Positions 6,977 through 17,290 are shown, counted from the stretch's first letter. The stretch is DNA of 64,000 bases from Sulfitobacter sp. S223 (GCF_025143825.1 NZ_CP083560.1:248001-312000); one strand, 5' to 3'. A program made the numbers and translations. Notes: generated by a model not told the origin, from the letters alone.

Positions 6977-8065
6977 TCAGAAAGGTTTTGTGATGAAGTC
7001 ACCGCGCAGTGCAACCTGCAAAAGTTCGATATTGTCAGAGGCATCCTGGTATTGAACAATCATATCCGGCGGTATGACGAAGCCGTCCCCAGCCTGCAAC
7101 GCGCTGTCGTTCTGGCCCTCGGCGTGCAGAGTCATAGTACCCTCCATCACGAAGGTAAAATGGATGTCGGCATCATGAGTGAAGGCTGGTGATTGGCCTT
7201 GGCCGCGGCGCAACACCTGAATGCCGGCAACGCCTTTTGTACCTTCGCAGATGCCCGTATCACGCAAGATGAAGCCGTCGATAGGAGAAGGCTGCCAAAC
7301 CGCGGTGTCTTTAATATGATGCACAAACCGTTGACCATCCCATTCGCGTTCCGGATCTCCAACACCATTGGGTAGGGTGAAGTCGTGATCGATGGTCGTT
7401 ACATGCTCTGCCGGTACGCCAATCTCTATGACTTCGATGTTGGGGGATGCCTCTACCACGCGGTGGCGAATACCGGGTGGTTGGGTAACGCAATCACCTG
7501 CATGCAAGCGGATCACATCGCCTTGGTCTTCGTACAAAACATCAACCCAGCCTCGATAGCAAAAGATAAGCTGGAAGCCGACCGTATGATAATGAACCAT
7601 GTCAGGGACGGGGCCGCCGTCAGGTATCCGAATATGGCTTGCGATAATTGAGCCGCCCAGCCGTGAGGGTATGAGGTCACGGTAGTGCATGCCCGCGCGC
7701 CCGATCACCCAAGGGGCTTCGTCGGCTAGCCTGCGCACGGCAAATTCGCGATGTGGGGCAATATGCTCCACGCTTGGTGTAAGCGGCGCGATAGAAATAC
7801 GTGTGCCATTGGGCGCAGTCAATTCACGCGCACCTTCTGCAAAGCCGTCCACATCGTCCGTCAGGATACGCAAGTGGCCCGGAGGGACGTCAGCGCCTTT
7901 TTCGATTCGAAGGCGAATACCATGACCACTAAAGCTTGCGACGGATGGATCATCGGCGGGGAAGATATTCTCAAGCCGCATGCCCAACGTTTTTGTGTAG
8001 AAGGGCAGGTCATCTCGCAGCTCTGACGTGGGCAGCAGAAATTCTGCTAGAATTTTGTCGCTCAT
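6977..8065 (-). CDS. VOC/glyoxalase-like plus double-cupin protein
   Basis: 362 residues. Residues 1-110 resemble a glyoxalase/VOC module (ILAEFLLPTSELRDDLPFYTKTLGM). Two cupin barrels follow, one around 150-215 (MVHYHTVGFQLIFCYRGWVDVLYED, then HAGDCVTQPPGIRH) and one around 280-350 (FTHDADIHFTFVMEGTMTLHAE, then LQAGDGFVIPP). The His residues are those that bind metal in cupins. The substrate is unknown; dioxygenases, isomerases and sensors share this architecture. It starts 41 bases after the stop of the DMT transporter gene and may be co-transcribed with it. Confidence 0.7.
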   Translation of the reverse strand: MSDKILAEFLLPTSELRDDLPFYTKTLGMRLENIFPADDPSVASFSGHGIRLRIEKGADVPPGHLRILTDDVDGFAEGARELTAPNGTRISIAPLTPSVEHIAPHREFAVRRLADEAPWVIGRAGMHYRDLIPSRLGGSIIASHIRIPDGGPVPDMVHYHTVGFQLIFCYRGWVDVLYEDQGDVIRLHAGDCVTQPPGIRHRVVEASPNIEVIEIGVPAEHVTTIDHDFTLPNGVGDPEREWDGQRFVHHIKDTAVWQPSPIDGFILRDTGICEGTKGVAGIQVLRRGQGQSPAFTHDADIHFTFVMEGTMTLHAEGQNDSALQAGDGFVIPPDMIVQYQDASDNIELLQVALRGDFITKPF

Positions 8066-8106
8066 TTTTTAGGGCCTTTTTTCTGCGTGAGAGAGGTAGC
8101 CTGCCA

Positions 8107-9102
8107 TCAAGTGCCGTTCTGCTCAACGGTATCTTGCATGGCAACGCTGAGGCGCGGCGTAGCGCCCATCTCGGGTCGGCGGCTCAGTGTTCTTAAGACT
8201 GGCTGGTTTCCAGAAACAGACCCGCTGCTTTCGCGGATCACCACATAGGCGCCGCTGAGAATAATTATTCCTGCGCCCAGAAATGTCATCATGTCAGATG
8301 TTTCATCGAAAAATAGCCAGCCAAACAGGGTCGCCCAGATGATCTGGCTGTACTGCATAGGGGCAACCAAGGCTGCATCGGCAAGGGTATATGCGCGGAT
8401 CATCAGGGTCATCGCGGCCACAGACAAAACCGAAATTAATAGTACCAGCCCCAGATCCTCAATCGGCATGGGGACGTAGACGAAAGGCAAAGCGCATAGC
8501 ATCACGACAAAGTTCGCTAGCAAGGGATATAGTAATAGGACCTCGCGCCGCTCAATGCCTCCTATTTTGCGCATAATCACAGCGACAAATGCGCCGCAAG
8601 TCGCGGATACCAAGGCTGCGATATGCCCCAGCCCCAAATCGGAAGAGCCCGGGCGCAATACAACCAGAACGCCGATCAGGCCGATGAATACTGCTATCCA
8701 GCGATGGCTGCGCACGACTTCTCCCAATAGGGGCACCGACAACACCGTAATGAGCAAAGGCGTGGTAAACAAAATCGCATAGGTGTCTGCCAACGGTAGA
8801 ACCGAGAATGCGTAAAAGGCAGAGAACCCGGTGATGACCACACTCACGGTGCGCAGCGCGCTCCAAACCGGGACACGGGGACGCAGAGTGTCTGCTGTAT
8901 CACTGCGCAGCAACATGAGAGTCACAACAGGAAAACCCATCAGAACAACGAAAAACACGATCTGAAACGGAGAGTAGGTAGCGCCCAACCGCTTAATCGC
9001 AGCATCGTGGGTGGCATAAAGCGCAAACGCCAACAGCGCGAGACCGATCCCCCTCAGGCTGCTGGTTGGCGTGTCGGATGGGGTGCTTTCGCTGCTGGTC
9101 AT
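8107..9102 (-). CDS. DMT-superfamily transporter (two EamA domains)
   Basis: 331 residues with about ten hydrophobic segments arranged as two EamA repeats (for example LRGIGLALLAFALYATHDAAIKRLG at the start of repeat one). Family members export amino acids, nucleosides or other small metabolites across the inner membrane. The ligand cannot be read from sequence. The C-terminal ~40 residues after the last helix are hydrophilic and variable. It lies upstream of the cupin gene on the same strand. Confidence 0.85.
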   Translation of the reverse strand: MTSSESTPSDTPTSSLRGIGLALLAFALYATHDAAIKRLGATYSPFQIVFFVVLMGFPVVTLMLLRSDTADTLRPRVPVWSALRTVSVVITGFSAFYAFSVLPLADTYAILFTTPLLITVLSVPLLGEVVRSHRWIAVFIGLIGVLVVLRPGSSDLGLGHIAALVSATCGAFVAVIMRKIGGIERREVLLLYPLLANFVVMLCALPFVYVPMPIEDLGLVLLISVLSVAAMTLMIRAYTLADAALVAPMQYSQIIWATLFGWLFFDETSDMMTFLGAGIIILSGAYVVIRESSGSVSGNQPVLRTLSRRPEMGATPRLSVAMQDTVEQNGT

Positions 9103-9215
9103 GACATGACCTTAAACTGTCGGGGTTGCTGCGAAAAGTCTTCAGCGCCGTATGGCGTGCCGGTTTTCACCGTAGGAAGACGGGGCGCCTGATTAAGAGG
9201 CGCCCCCATCCGGTT

Positions 9216-10322
9216 TCAGAGGCTCGCATCCAGTGCAGCCAGAATTGCATCACCCATTTCTGAAGTCGAAATTGGCGTGCCGCCTTCTTCGCCCATCAGA
9301 TCAGCGGTACGTGCGCCATCAGCCAGTACTTTTTCCACGGCTTTCTCAAGGCGGGTCGCCTCTTCGCCTTGGTCAAAGGAATAGCGCAGGGCCATGGCAA
9401 AGCTCAGGATACAGGCGATTGGGTTCGCCTTGCCTTGGCCGGTGATGTCAGGGGCAGAGCCGTGTACTGGTTCATACAGTGCTTTGGGGCGACCGTCCGC
9501 GTTTGGTGCACCAAGCGAGGCAGATGGCAGCATTCCAAGTGAACCTGTCAGCATCGCCGCGCAATCGGACAAGATATCGCCGAAAAGGTTGTCGGTGAGG
9601 ATAACGTCAAACTGCTTGGGTGCGCGCACCAGCTGCATCGCGCCGTTGTCCGCGTACATGTGTGACAGCTCGACATCAGGGTAATCTTCGTCATGTACTT
9701 TTTGTACAACTTCGCGCCACAGAATGCCGCTCTCCATAACGTTGGCCTTCTCCATCGAGCAGACTTTGTTGCCGCGACGACGGGCCAGCTCGAATGCGGA
9801 GCGCGCAACGCGGTCAATCTCGCTTTCGGTGTAACGCTGGGTGTTGATGCCCACACGCTCGTTGCCTTCTTCGAAGATGCCGCGCGGCTCACCAAAGTAT
9901 ACGCCGGAGGTCAGTTCGCGCACGATCATGATATCAAGGCCGGCAACGATGTCCTTCTTGAGCGATGAAAAATCGGCTAGCGCGTCAAAGCACTGCGCTG
10001 GGCGCAGGTTCGAGTAGAGATCCATTTCTTTGCGCAGCCGCAGCAGGCCGCGCTCTGGCTTTACGCTGAAATCCAGATTGTCGTATTTTGGGCCGCCGAC
10101 GGCACCGAGCAGAACAGCGTCCACTTCCAGCGCGCGGGCCATCGTGTCGTCGTGCAACGGTGTGCCGTGCTTGTCATAGGCGGCGCCGCCGACCAAATCG
10201 TGCTCTACGTCAAAGGCCATATCCCGCTTGGCGCCGAACCAGTCAATGATGCGGGTCACTTGGCCCATGACCTCAGGGCCGATGCCGTCACCGGCGAGGA
10301 TCAAAAGGGAAGGGTTTGCCAT
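9216..10322 (-). CDS. leuB: 3-isopropylmalate dehydrogenase
   Basis: 368 residues, the family's usual length. It oxidises and decarboxylates 3-isopropylmalate to 2-oxoisocaproate with NAD in leucine synthesis. The N-terminal GDGIGPEV, the substrate-binding [14 protein letters not shown], the [10 protein letters not shown] metal site, and [12 protein letters not shown] and [10 protein letters not shown] of the NAD pocket are all present. It is last in the minus-strand leu region, separated from leuD by two unrelated genes, an arrangement seen in Roseobacter relatives. The ATG at 10322 is preceded by an AGGAGCAT-type site. Confidence 0.97.
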   Translation of the reverse strand: MANPSLLILAGDGIGPEVMGQVTRIIDWFGAKRDMAFDVEHDLVGGAAYDKHGTPLHDDTMARALEVDAVLLGAVGGPKYDNLDFSVKPERGLLRLRKEMDLYSNLRPAQCFDALADFSSLKKDIVAGLDIMIVRELTSGVYFGEPRGIFEEGNERVGINTQRYTESEIDRVARSAFELARRRGNKVCSMEKANVMESGILWREVVQKVHDEDYPDVELSHMYADNGAMQLVRAPKQFDVILTDNLFGDILSDCAAMLTGSLGMLPSASLGAPNADGRPKALYEPVHGSAPDITGQGKANPIACILSFAMALRYSFDQGEEATRLEKAVEKVLADGARTADLMGEEGGTPISTSEMGDAILAALDASL

Positions 10323-10376
10323 GGGAAATGCTCCTGAAATTGGTTCAAATTGGCGTAGCGCGCGGCGCTTTGCGCG

Positions 10377-11369
10377 TCAAGGATTGCGCGGAGCGATATC
10401 GGCCCAAAGAAGACTATGGCGGCTGGCGTCAGGTCGGTGAACCATTCCGTGGTCCAGCACGCGCCAGCCTTTGGATGGCAGCAAGTAATCTACACGCAGA
10501 TCGCCGGGCAGGGGTTCAGCAAAATCGGCGGTGGGCGTGTCATCGAACGGGTCTTGCAGAGAGGGGTGAGCCAATAGTGCATTTATCGCATCTTTGCGCC
10601 CGCTACCGCGATCAGGATCTACGTTGGCCGTGCCTGTCAGCACAAAGGGCGACGTAGCCGTAGCGTTTTTTAGGTAGTTGAGCCAAAAGGCGACCTCATC
10701 ATGATTGCGTCTGCCATTGCGGTCTTCTTCGCCGTCATAAATTGGCGGCGTTGCATGAAAGGTCATCAGGTTAAGTGTGCCAACGTCCGGAATCTGCACT
10801 GGCACAATCCAATGGCCACGAGAGGATAGGCGGTGCGATGCCAAAACGTCTTTGCCGCCAAAGGGGATGTTCCCATTCATGGGATAGATATTTTTTGGCA
10901 GATTGCGCCAAAGCAGGGCCGAGTAATCCTTGATAGCATCCAGCGTGATTGGAAAGCGCGACAAAACGGCCATGCCGCCCATGCCGTTAAAACGGCCAAA
11001 TCCGTGGGCATCGTCCGCGTCGCCCAGTCTGCCGTTGCCGTTAAGATCAAGCCCGCTTGCCAGCCCTGCATTCGGCGGATTTGCAAAGCGGTAAGGATAG
11101 TTTAGTCCGCTTGATGCGAGATCGTCTGCAAGTGCTTCGAGCGTTGTCCGCCGCAGGTCAAAGTCGATGCCCTGAAGCGCGACAATATCGGGAGACACAT
11201 CAATTAGGAGCTGTCTAAATGCGGCAATCTGGTCGTCTTCGCCGCGCATTATATCCCGCAGTAACAGGCCGGGACCTTTCCGGGTTAGTTCTGCATTGTA
11301 GGTGGCGATGCGCACGCTCTGGGCTTGCGCGCAGACAGCAGCGTTGAAAAGAACAATCGCTGCCGCCAA
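10377..11369 (-). CDS. exported endonuclease/exonuclease/phosphatase-family protein
   Basis: The open frame reaches 11510, but that would overlap the upstream gene by over 130 bases. The hydrophobic signal (LLAAAIVLFNAAVCAQA) begins around 11375, so a non-ATG start near the TTG at 11369 is likely, with translational coupling to the upstream stop at 11375. The mature part begins QSVRIATYNAEL and carries the EEP-fold landmarks: the catalytic Glu replaced by VALQGID, NLMTFHATPP, VLTGTANVDP, DLRVDYLLPS, and a terminal HSLLWADI. GIDFD and GTANVDP differ from the canonical QE and GDFN motifs, so activity on nucleic acid is doubtful. It is probably periplasmic. Confidence 0.75.
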   Translation of the reverse strand: MAAAIVLFNAAVCAQAQSVRIATYNAELTRKGPGLLLRDIMRGEDDQIAAFRQLLIDVSPDIVALQGIDFDLRRTTLEALADDLASSGLNYPYRFANPPNAGLASGLDLNGNGRLGDADDAHGFGRFNGMGGMAVLSRFPITLDAIKDYSALLWRNLPKNIYPMNGNIPFGGKDVLASHRLSSRGHWIVPVQIPDVGTLNLMTFHATPPIYDGEEDRNGRRNHDEVAFWLNYLKNATATSPFVLTGTANVDPDRGSGRKDAINALLAHPSLQDPFDDTPTADFAEPLPGDLRVDYLLPSKGWRVLDHGMVHRPDASRHSLLWADIAPRNP

Positions 11370-11374
11370 TAACT

Positions 11375-12223
11375 TTAGGATAAGGCTGCTTGTAGCCCGC
11401 TTTCTGATGCGGCTTCGGCATATGTCCGTTTGCGCTTTTCTTCGATCATGTCGGCGATCTTGCCCATGGCGATACCACGCATGATGATGCTTGCCGGAAG
11501 GAAGGCCCATGCCGAAATTGTCCAGATAAGGGTTTGCGGATTCTGCAATGTAATCGGGTCTAGCAGATCAGCGGCCAGTTTGACCACTGCGGGGACAAGG
11601 AATGGCAGCAGGAAGCCAAGCGCAATGTTGATCCGTGCATCGCGCTGCAAACGCTCCAGCACGTCACCGCCGGCAGTCGGGTCAAACAGGGGAAGGTTCA
11701 CCCAGACATTGAAAGCGCCAGATCGGCTAGGCCAGTTAAGGATGCGGACAAGCACAAGGAAAGCGGTCATTGCGATCAGCGACACCATATAAGACAGCCC
11801 TGCGGCAGTGCGCACAAAACTGACTGTCTCCGGGGATGAATCAACCGGAAGCATCAGCACAACAAGGCGTACAGGCGAATAAGGGAAATCAATCGCATTA
11901 CCTACGATCATTCCCAACGATGTCATCGCATTTGTCATCAAAGTTGGATCAGAGAGCCCTCTCAAAATCGCGCTAAGCATGAAAACGGTCGCAAAAAGCG
12001 AAATAAATCGAAGTCGGTTGAACGGAGCGGCGTCGCGGAATTCGACGATACTGGGGAAAACTGAGTTATATTCTGTGAACGTCAGAACCGCGGCCAGCAA
12101 AGCGACTAGCAAAACGATCTGAGTCGAGTCACTTCCAAGACCCGGCAGAACAAGCGCCGGCGTCAAGATTAAGGTCGCAACCAAAAGTCCACGCGCCACA
12201 GCGCTGGTCATACGTACTATCAA
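11375..12223 (-). CDS. conserved multi-pass membrane protein of unknown function
   Basis: 282 residues with about six hydrophobic stretches (for example IVLLVALLAAVLTF, FISLFATVFMLSAIL, YMVSLIAMTAFLVLV, INIALGFLLPFLVPAVV) and a basic C-terminal tail (EEKRKRTY). No family is recognised. It precedes the EEP-type gene on the same strand and presumably shares its transcript. The 293 bases upstream (12224-12516) contain no gene. Confidence 0.7.
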   Translation of the reverse strand: MIVRMTSAVARGLLVATLILTPALVLPGLGSDSTQIVLLVALLAAVLTFTEYNSVFPSIVEFRDAAPFNRLRFISLFATVFMLSAILRGLSDPTLMTNAMTSLGMIVGNAIDFPYSPVRLVVLMLPVDSSPETVSFVRTAAGLSYMVSLIAMTAFLVLVRILNWPSRSGAFNVWVNLPLFDPTAGGDVLERLQRDARINIALGFLLPFLVPAVVKLAADLLDPITLQNPQTLIWTISAWAFLPASIIMRGIAMGKIADMIEEKRKRTYAEAASESGLQAALS

Positions 12224-12450
12224 CGTTCTATCCCTTCAAACTGGCCAGACACGATACAATGCCGCGTACTTGTCCCAACTTGATGCCCTCGGGTTTGGAA
12301 GGCCTGCCTCATTATTGTCATATTTGTGCCTTCTTTCGCCTTAGTTCTCAAGACTATTGCGTTAGTTGAGCAGGAAGATTGGGCGTTTTGAGGGAGGGGG
12401 TGGTGCGATCTTGCATCATTTCAGTGGCGTGAATAAGGCGGTCGCAACAT

Positions 12451-12479
12451 CTTGTGGGCGGGGCTCGCACGCCCACAAG
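12451..12479. terminator. strong hairpin after leuD
   Basis: CTTGTGGGC (12451-12459) pairs perfectly with GCCCACAAG (12471-12479). The hairpin is 38 bases past the leuD stop in the transcribed direction. No T-run follows on the minus strand, so it could be a processing or stabilising element between leuD and the downstream genes. Confidence 0.45.
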
Positions 12480-12516
12480 AAAATCATTGAAAGTTTAGGT
12501 ACAACTTAATTCGAGG

Positions 12517-13122
12517 TTAAACCCAAGGACGGCTTTGCGTGGCAGAAGCCTCAAAGGAATCGATAGACGCCGCTTTTTCCATAGTCAGGCCGATATCGTC
12601 TAAGCCATTCATCAAGCAATGTTTTTTGAATGGATCAACGTCGAAAGTGAAAACATCGCCGTCAGAAGAAGTGATGGACTGGTTCTCAAGATCAATCTCG
12701 ATCCGGGCATTCGCGCCTTTTTCTGCGTCTTTCATCAGCACATCCACCTGCTCTTGTGGCAGCACGATAGGCAGGATGCCGTTCTTGAAACAGTTGTTAT
12801 AGAAGATGTCAGCATAGCTAGGTGCGATGACGCAGGTGATGCCGAAATCGGCGATCGCCCAAGGCGCATGTTCACGTGAAGATCCACAGCCGAAGTTGTC
12901 GCCTGCAACAAGAATCTGCGCATCACGGTATTGCGGTTTGTTCAGGACAAAGTCGGGAATCTCGTTGCGGTCGTCATCATAACGCATTTCGTCAAACAGG
13001 TTCACGCCAAGGCCAGAGCGCTTGATGGTTTTAAGAAACTGCTTGGGGATGATCATATCGGTGTCGATGTTGATCAGCGGCATGGGGGCGGCAATGCCGC
13101 TCAGGGTCGTGAATTTATTCAT
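12517..13122 (-). CDS. leuD: 3-isopropylmalate dehydratase small subunit
   Basis: 201 residues from the ATG at 13122, exactly the length of E. coli LeuD, with a GAAAGGA site ten bases upstream. With LeuC it isomerises 2- to 3-isopropylmalate. Landmarks are the [16 protein letters not shown] strand, the swivelling-domain [12 protein letters not shown] loop that closes over the substrate, and [13 protein letters not shown]. The reading frame upstream is open and continuous with a Tat-signal ORF (to 13512), with no stop between, so a 331-residue fusion is formally encoded. Internal initiation at 13122 is favoured because LeuD must meet LeuC in the cytoplasm. Confidence 0.93.
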   Translation of the reverse strand: MNKFTTLSGIAAPMPLINIDTDMIIPKQFLKTIKRSGLGVNLFDEMRYDDDRNEIPDFVLNKPQYRDAQILVAGDNFGCGSSREHAPWAIADFGITCVIAPSYADIFYNNCFKNGILPIVLPQEQVDVLMKDAEKGANARIEIDLENQSITSSDGDVFTFDVDPFKKHCLMNGLDDIGLTMEKAASIDSFEASATQSRPWV

Positions 13123-13512
13123 TGGAGTGGTCCTTTCGGAAGGAGACTGAATACGGGGAGTGACGGTTTTTGCGGCAGCTTTGGTCTGGCGTGCCGCCCG
13201 CTCGAATCCCAGAAAATCGGGTTTGGTGATGTTGCTGATGGCTTTGACCTTCGAGCCGCCGAGAACTGGCTTCACGTAGTTGCTCTCGATCATCTCTCCG
13301 ATCATCGCTTCGGCTTGCGGCATGGAAACTTTCAGCCGATACGCAATGCCTGCTGCGCTGATGTTTGCACGCGTGCGTGCGTGGAATACGGCAAGACCGT
13401 ATTGATAGCGGTTGTAGCCGCCAGCAGCCACAGAAACGGGCGCACCAAAGGCTGGCAACGCAGGGGCCAGTGTTGCAGCCCCCATCATCGTCAGAAAATT
13501 GCGTCGTTTCAT
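13123..13512 (-). CDS. Tat-signal protein ORF running in frame into leuD
   Basis: It begins at the ATG at 13512, with GGAGG five bases before it; an ATG four codons earlier lies inside that site. The product opens with a twin-arginine signal ([22 protein letters not shown]) and then about 100 residues with a winged-helix-like flavour ([33 protein letters not shown]). In Roseobacter relatives a small exported protein is often found between leuC and leuD. Here its frame has no stop before the leuD ATG. Either a stop was lost so that a long C-terminal extension (all of LeuD) is translated, or ribosomes reinitiate at leuD. Function is unknown. Confidence 0.6.
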
Positions 13513-13605
13513 TGTAGCCTCCATCAGCCGCTCGCCGCTCCCTTCAGTCTCTCGGTGCTGATATTACGCCAGCCCAGAGGTCCCGAAGGGATGCGGTGAA
13601 CGTCT

Positions 13606-15012
13606 TTACATCATCTCACGTACATCGGTGAGCTTGCCGGTCACAGCCGCAGCCGCAGCCATCGCCGGTGACATGAGGTGTGTGCGTCCGCCGCGGCCCT
13701 GACGGCCTTCGAAGTTACGGTTGGATGTTGCTGCACAACGCTCGCCCGGGCTCAGCTGGTCAGGATTCATCGCCAGACACATGGAACACCCTGCAAGGCG
13801 CCATTCAAAACCCGCCTCTTTGAAGATGTCCGCCAGACCCTCTTCCTCGGCTTGCGCGCGGACAAGACCAGAACCGGGAACAACCATTGCCCGCATGCCC
13901 TCTTTGATCTTTTTCCCTTTCAGGATCGCAGCGGCAGCGCGAAGATCTTCGATCCGTCCGTTGGTGCAAGACCCGATAAAGACTGTGTCGATTTCAACGT
14001 CAGTCAGAGGCGTGCCAGAGGTCAGGCCCATATAATCAAGCGACCGCTGCGCCGCGCCAACCTTACCGCCCGCGAAGTCGGAAGCGGCTGGTACGTTGGC
14101 TGTGATTGGCAGGACATCCTCGGGCGATGTGCCCCATGTGACCACCGGCGCGATGTCTTCACCTTTCAGGGTGATAACTTTGTCCCAATGCGCATCGTCA
14201 TCGGAATAAAGCGTCTTCCACCATGCAAGTGCTGCTTCCCACTGTGCGCCTTTTGGCGCGTGGGGGCGGCCCATGCAGTATTCGTAGGTTTTCTCGTCAG
14301 GTGCGATAAGACCGGCGCGCGCGCCGCCCTCAATGGCCATGTTGCAGACGGTCATTCGGCCTTCCATGGACAGATCGCGGATCGCTTCGCCGCAATATTC
14401 AATCACATATCCGGTGCCGCCAGCCGTGCCGGTCTCACCGATTACGGACAGGGTAATGTCCTTTGCTGTCACACCCGGGCGCAGTTTGCCCGTGATTTCG
14501 ACCTTCATGTTCTTGGATTTTTTCTGGATCAGTGTCTGGGTGGCGAGCACATGCTCGACTTCTGATGTGCCGATGCCGTGGGCCAGAGCACCGAAGGCAC
14601 CGTGGGTGGCTGTGTGGCTGTCGCCGCAGACAACGGTCATACCCGGCAGGGTCCAACCCTGTTCCGGGCCGACGATGTGCACGATGCCCTGACGGACGTC
14701 TGACACGGGATAATAGTGGATGCCGAAGTCCTTGGCATTTTTGTCAAGCGCATCAACCTGAATACGGCTGTCCTCGGTCATGGTCGCGGCGTTGGCGCGA
14801 TCCAGTGTCGTTGGCACGTTGTGGTCGGGCACGGCAATCGTTTTATCCGGTGCGCGCACTGTACGACCTGTCATGCGCAGCCCTTCAAAGGCCTGCGGGC
14901 TGGTCACTTCGTGGACCAAATGGCGGTCGATATAAAGCAAGCAGGTGCCATCTTCGGCCTCATGGGCCACGTGAGCGTCCCAGATTTTGTCATAGAGCGT
15001 TTTGGGGGACAT
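13606..15012 (-). CDS. leuC: 3-isopropylmalate dehydratase large subunit
   Basis: 468 residues from the ATG at 15012, preceded by AGGGAGAGGA; the longer frame to 15069 lacks a site and adds a non-conserved leader. It is an aconitase-family enzyme binding a [4Fe-4S] cluster through the Cys of SCTNGR and the two Cys of [11 protein letters not shown]. Other signatures are [23 protein letters not shown], and [18 protein letters not shown] near the end. It heads the minus-strand leu cluster and forms the heterodimer with LeuD. Confidence 0.97.
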   Translation of the reverse strand: MSPKTLYDKIWDAHVAHEAEDGTCLLYIDRHLVHEVTSPQAFEGLRMTGRTVRAPDKTIAVPDHNVPTTLDRANAATMTEDSRIQVDALDKNAKDFGIHYYPVSDVRQGIVHIVGPEQGWTLPGMTVVCGDSHTATHGAFGALAHGIGTSEVEHVLATQTLIQKKSKNMKVEITGKLRPGVTAKDITLSVIGETGTAGGTGYVIEYCGEAIRDLSMEGRMTVCNMAIEGGARAGLIAPDEKTYEYCMGRPHAPKGAQWEAALAWWKTLYSDDDAHWDKVITLKGEDIAPVVTWGTSPEDVLPITANVPAASDFAGGKVGAAQRSLDYMGLTSGTPLTDVEIDTVFIGSCTNGRIEDLRAAAAILKGKKIKEGMRAMVVPGSGLVRAQAEEEGLADIFKEAGFEWRLAGCSMCLAMNPDQLSPGERCAATSNRNFEGRQGRGGRTHLMSPAMAAAAAVTGKLTDVREMM

Positions 15013-15261
15013 AGGGTCCTCTCCCTTGAATGATATGGTGGTTTTTGAATGCTGTATCAGGCTGCGCAATAAGGGCGCAGTGCAAGCTTATAGTCGGGCC
15101 AGCGCAGTATGCGTGGCGCCGAAAAAACGTTCGCGCAGGCGTGCGCGGTCGGTCTTGTTGAGCAGGTGTTTCATTCCCAAGCAGATACATCGCATTGCCA
15201 AATGCTGCAAGGGTTGCGGGGGCTGCTGCTTCATGCGACGCTTTCTGCGCAAGGAGTTATT

Positions 15262-16572
15262 ATGCAAGATCCTGTCGATCCCTTCGCTGATTTTCTGATC
15301 TCTATGCAGGTCATATGGGCCAATGTGATGGGATTTTTCTCCGGAGTGGTCGAGCCGGGTTGGCGGCAGAATCAGGTTCTGATCGTTGTAGTGCTGGCGC
15401 TTGTCGCCTGGGCTTTGCACCGCAGAAGCGGCACCGCGCTGCAAAACTGGGTCCGTTCGCGCGAGGGTTGGGAAAAATGGCAGCTGCGTGTGATTGTTCA
15501 GATCAGACGCAGATTGGGACTAATCTGGTTGCTGCTTATGCTCGCCGTAACTTACGGCATTATGCAAAGCATCACCTGGCCGTCGCGGTCCTATCTGATC
15601 GGCGTCGCTGCCGAACTTGTCTTTGCATGGATATTCATCGCATTTGCAGCCCAACTGGTGCGCAACCGTCCGATGAGACGCATCGTGACGTGGTCCTTGT
15701 GGGTCTATGCAACACTTTACCTGCTTGATGTATCCGAAGAAGCTGCGGCGTTTCTTGAAGGTCTTGCGCTGGAAATAGGGGAATTCCGGCTGTCCGTTCT
15801 GTCTCTGATCGTGGCCATAGTTGTGATCGGCCTTCTTTTGACGCTGGCGCGTATCGGATCGCAGGCGACCGCAGGAACCATCCGCCGCAACGAAGACATC
15901 AGCCCGTCTATGCAGGTTCTTGCTGTCAAAGGTGTGCAACTACTGATGTACGGCATCGCCTTTTACATGGGCGTCAAGGCGGTGGGGATTGACCTTACCG
16001 GTCTTGCGGTGCTGTCGGGTGCGATCGGTGTTGGTCTTGGTTTTGGTTTGCAGAAGGTGGTGTCGAACCTTGTCTCCGGTGTGATCATCTTGCTGGATAA
16101 ATCGATCAAGCCGGGTGACGTTATATCGCTCGGTGAGACATTTGGCTGGATACAGACGCTTGGCGCACGATATGCGTCTGTGGTGACGCGGGATGGTAAG
16201 GAATACCTGATTCCTAACGAAGACCTCATCACAGGGCAGGTGGTGAACTGGTCCCACTCAAATGACTTTGTACGTCTCGATATCTTTTTTGGAACGGCGT
16301 ATGGCGATGACCCGCACCTTGTTCGCAAGTTGGCCATTGAGGCGGCGGCATCTGTTGACCGCGTGTTGATAGATAAAGCGCCTGTGTGCCATATTGTCGG
16401 CTTCGGAGACAGCTCGGTCGATTATATCCTGCGGTTCTGGATTAAGGATCCTACTGGCGGGCTGACCAATATTCGCGGGAATGTCTATCTGGCACTCTGG
16501 GATAGCTTTCAGAAAAACAAGATATCTATCCCGTTCCCGCAGCGCGAAGTGCGGATGCTGGAAGATAGCTGA
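15262..16572 (+). CDS. MscS-family mechanosensitive channel
   Basis: 436 residues from the ATG at 15262, nine bases after AAGGAG; the upstream part of the frame lacks a start site. Several N-terminal helices precede the conserved pore block VLSGAIGVGLGFGLQKVVSNLVSG, with the Gly/Ala packing pattern of MscS TM3, then the beta domain (IKPGDVISLGETFGWIQTLGARYASVVTRDG and LIPNEDLITGQVVNWS). It opens under membrane tension to release solutes on osmotic downshock. It is divergent from leuC. The extra N-terminal helices place it with the larger YbdG/YnaI-like members and not minimal MscS. Confidence 0.93.
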   Translation: MQDPVDPFADFLISMQVIWANVMGFFSGVVEPGWRQNQVLIVVVLALVAWALHRRSGTALQNWVRSREGWEKWQLRVIVQIRRRLGLIWLLLMLAVTYGIMQSITWPSRSYLIGVAAELVFAWIFIAFAAQLVRNRPMRRIVTWSLWVYATLYLLDVSEEAAAFLEGLALEIGEFRLSVLSLIVAIVVIGLLLTLARIGSQATAGTIRRNEDISPSMQVLAVKGVQLLMYGIAFYMGVKAVGIDLTGLAVLSGAIGVGLGFGLQKVVSNLVSGVIILLDKSIKPGDVISLGETFGWIQTLGARYASVVTRDGKEYLIPNEDLITGQVVNWSHSNDFVRLDIFFGTAYGDDPHLVRKLAIEAAASVDRVLIDKAPVCHIVGFGDSSVDYILRFWIKDPTGGLTNIRGNVYLALWDSFQKNKISIPFPQREVRMLEDS

Positions 16573-16621
16573 CGGAACGCATGGCGGCGTGCGGGTGTTG
16601 TGTCTCTAAAGGAGATACAAC

Positions 16622-17290
16622 ATGAGCTATGAGCTGACATTGCAGAGCAAGGAAAACGTCACGCCGGATACCCGCCACTACGTTTTTAACAGACCTGAGG
16701 GTCTTGAGTTCGAACCGGGACAGGCAACCGAAATGACGTTGCTAAAGGATGGTTGGCGCGATGAGTCGCGTCCATTTACCTTTGTGTCCCAGCCCGATGA
16801 CAACACGCTGGAGTTTGTCATCAAAAGCTATCCCGACCACAACGGCATGACAGAGCAGTTGGCAAAGATTGAACCGGGCGAAAAAGTTGAAATAGTCTCG
16901 CCCTTCGGCGCAATCACTGACCACGGGCCGGGGGTCTTTATCGCCGCTGGTGCGGGTATCACCCCCTTCATCCCGATTCTGGACAAACATGATGCCGCTG
17001 GAAAGATGGACTGCACCCTGATTTTCACCAACCAGTCCGAGGCAGACATCATCCTGCGTGAGAAGTGGGAAAAGATGGAAGGGTTGAAGACCGTCTTTAC
17101 TGTCACCGACGACAAAGCCACGGATGTGCAGGAGGAAAGGGTCGACAAGGCGTTTCTGAAGAAGAATTTGACCCGCTTTGACCAGACATTCTACATTTGC
17201 GGGCCAGAGGGTTTTGTGGACTCTGTTCGGGACGCGCTGAAAGACCTTGGCGCTGATGCGGATAAAATCATCACAGAAGAAGGCTGGTAA
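16622..17290 (+). CDS. ferredoxin-NADP reductase-type flavodoxin/flavoprotein reductase
   Basis: 222 residues with the FNR fold: FAD-binding RPFTF (residues about 50-54), the TEQLAKIEPGEKVEIVSPFG strand-loop, the pyridine nucleotide glycine motif GAGITPF, and CGPEGF near the C-terminus. No iron-sulphur domain is present, so an external electron carrier is needed. An AAAGGAGA site lies just before the ATG. It follows mscS by about 50 bases and could share a transcript. The physiological partner is unknown. Confidence 0.85.
   Translation: MSYELTLQSKENVTPDTRHYVFNRPEGLEFEPGQATEMTLLKDGWRDESRPFTFVSQPDDNTLEFVIKSYPDHNGMTEQLAKIEPGEKVEIVSPFGAITDHGPGVFIAAGAGITPFIPILDKHDAAGKMDCTLIFTNQSEADIILREKWEKMEGLKTVFTVTDDKATDVQEERVDKAFLKKNLTRFDQTFYICGPEGFVDSVRDALKDLGADADKIITEEGW

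Noticed and set aside
11370-11510. N-terminal extension of the EEP-family protein back to 11510
   Set aside because: It would overlap the preceding membrane-protein gene by over 130 bases, and its residues (His/Arg/Lys-rich) are the out-of-frame reading of that gene.
13678-14565. A 295-codon plus-strand ORF
   Set aside because: It is wholly antisense to leuC, which has full conservation. Long antisense frames are expected in this G+C-rich, third-position-biased DNA.
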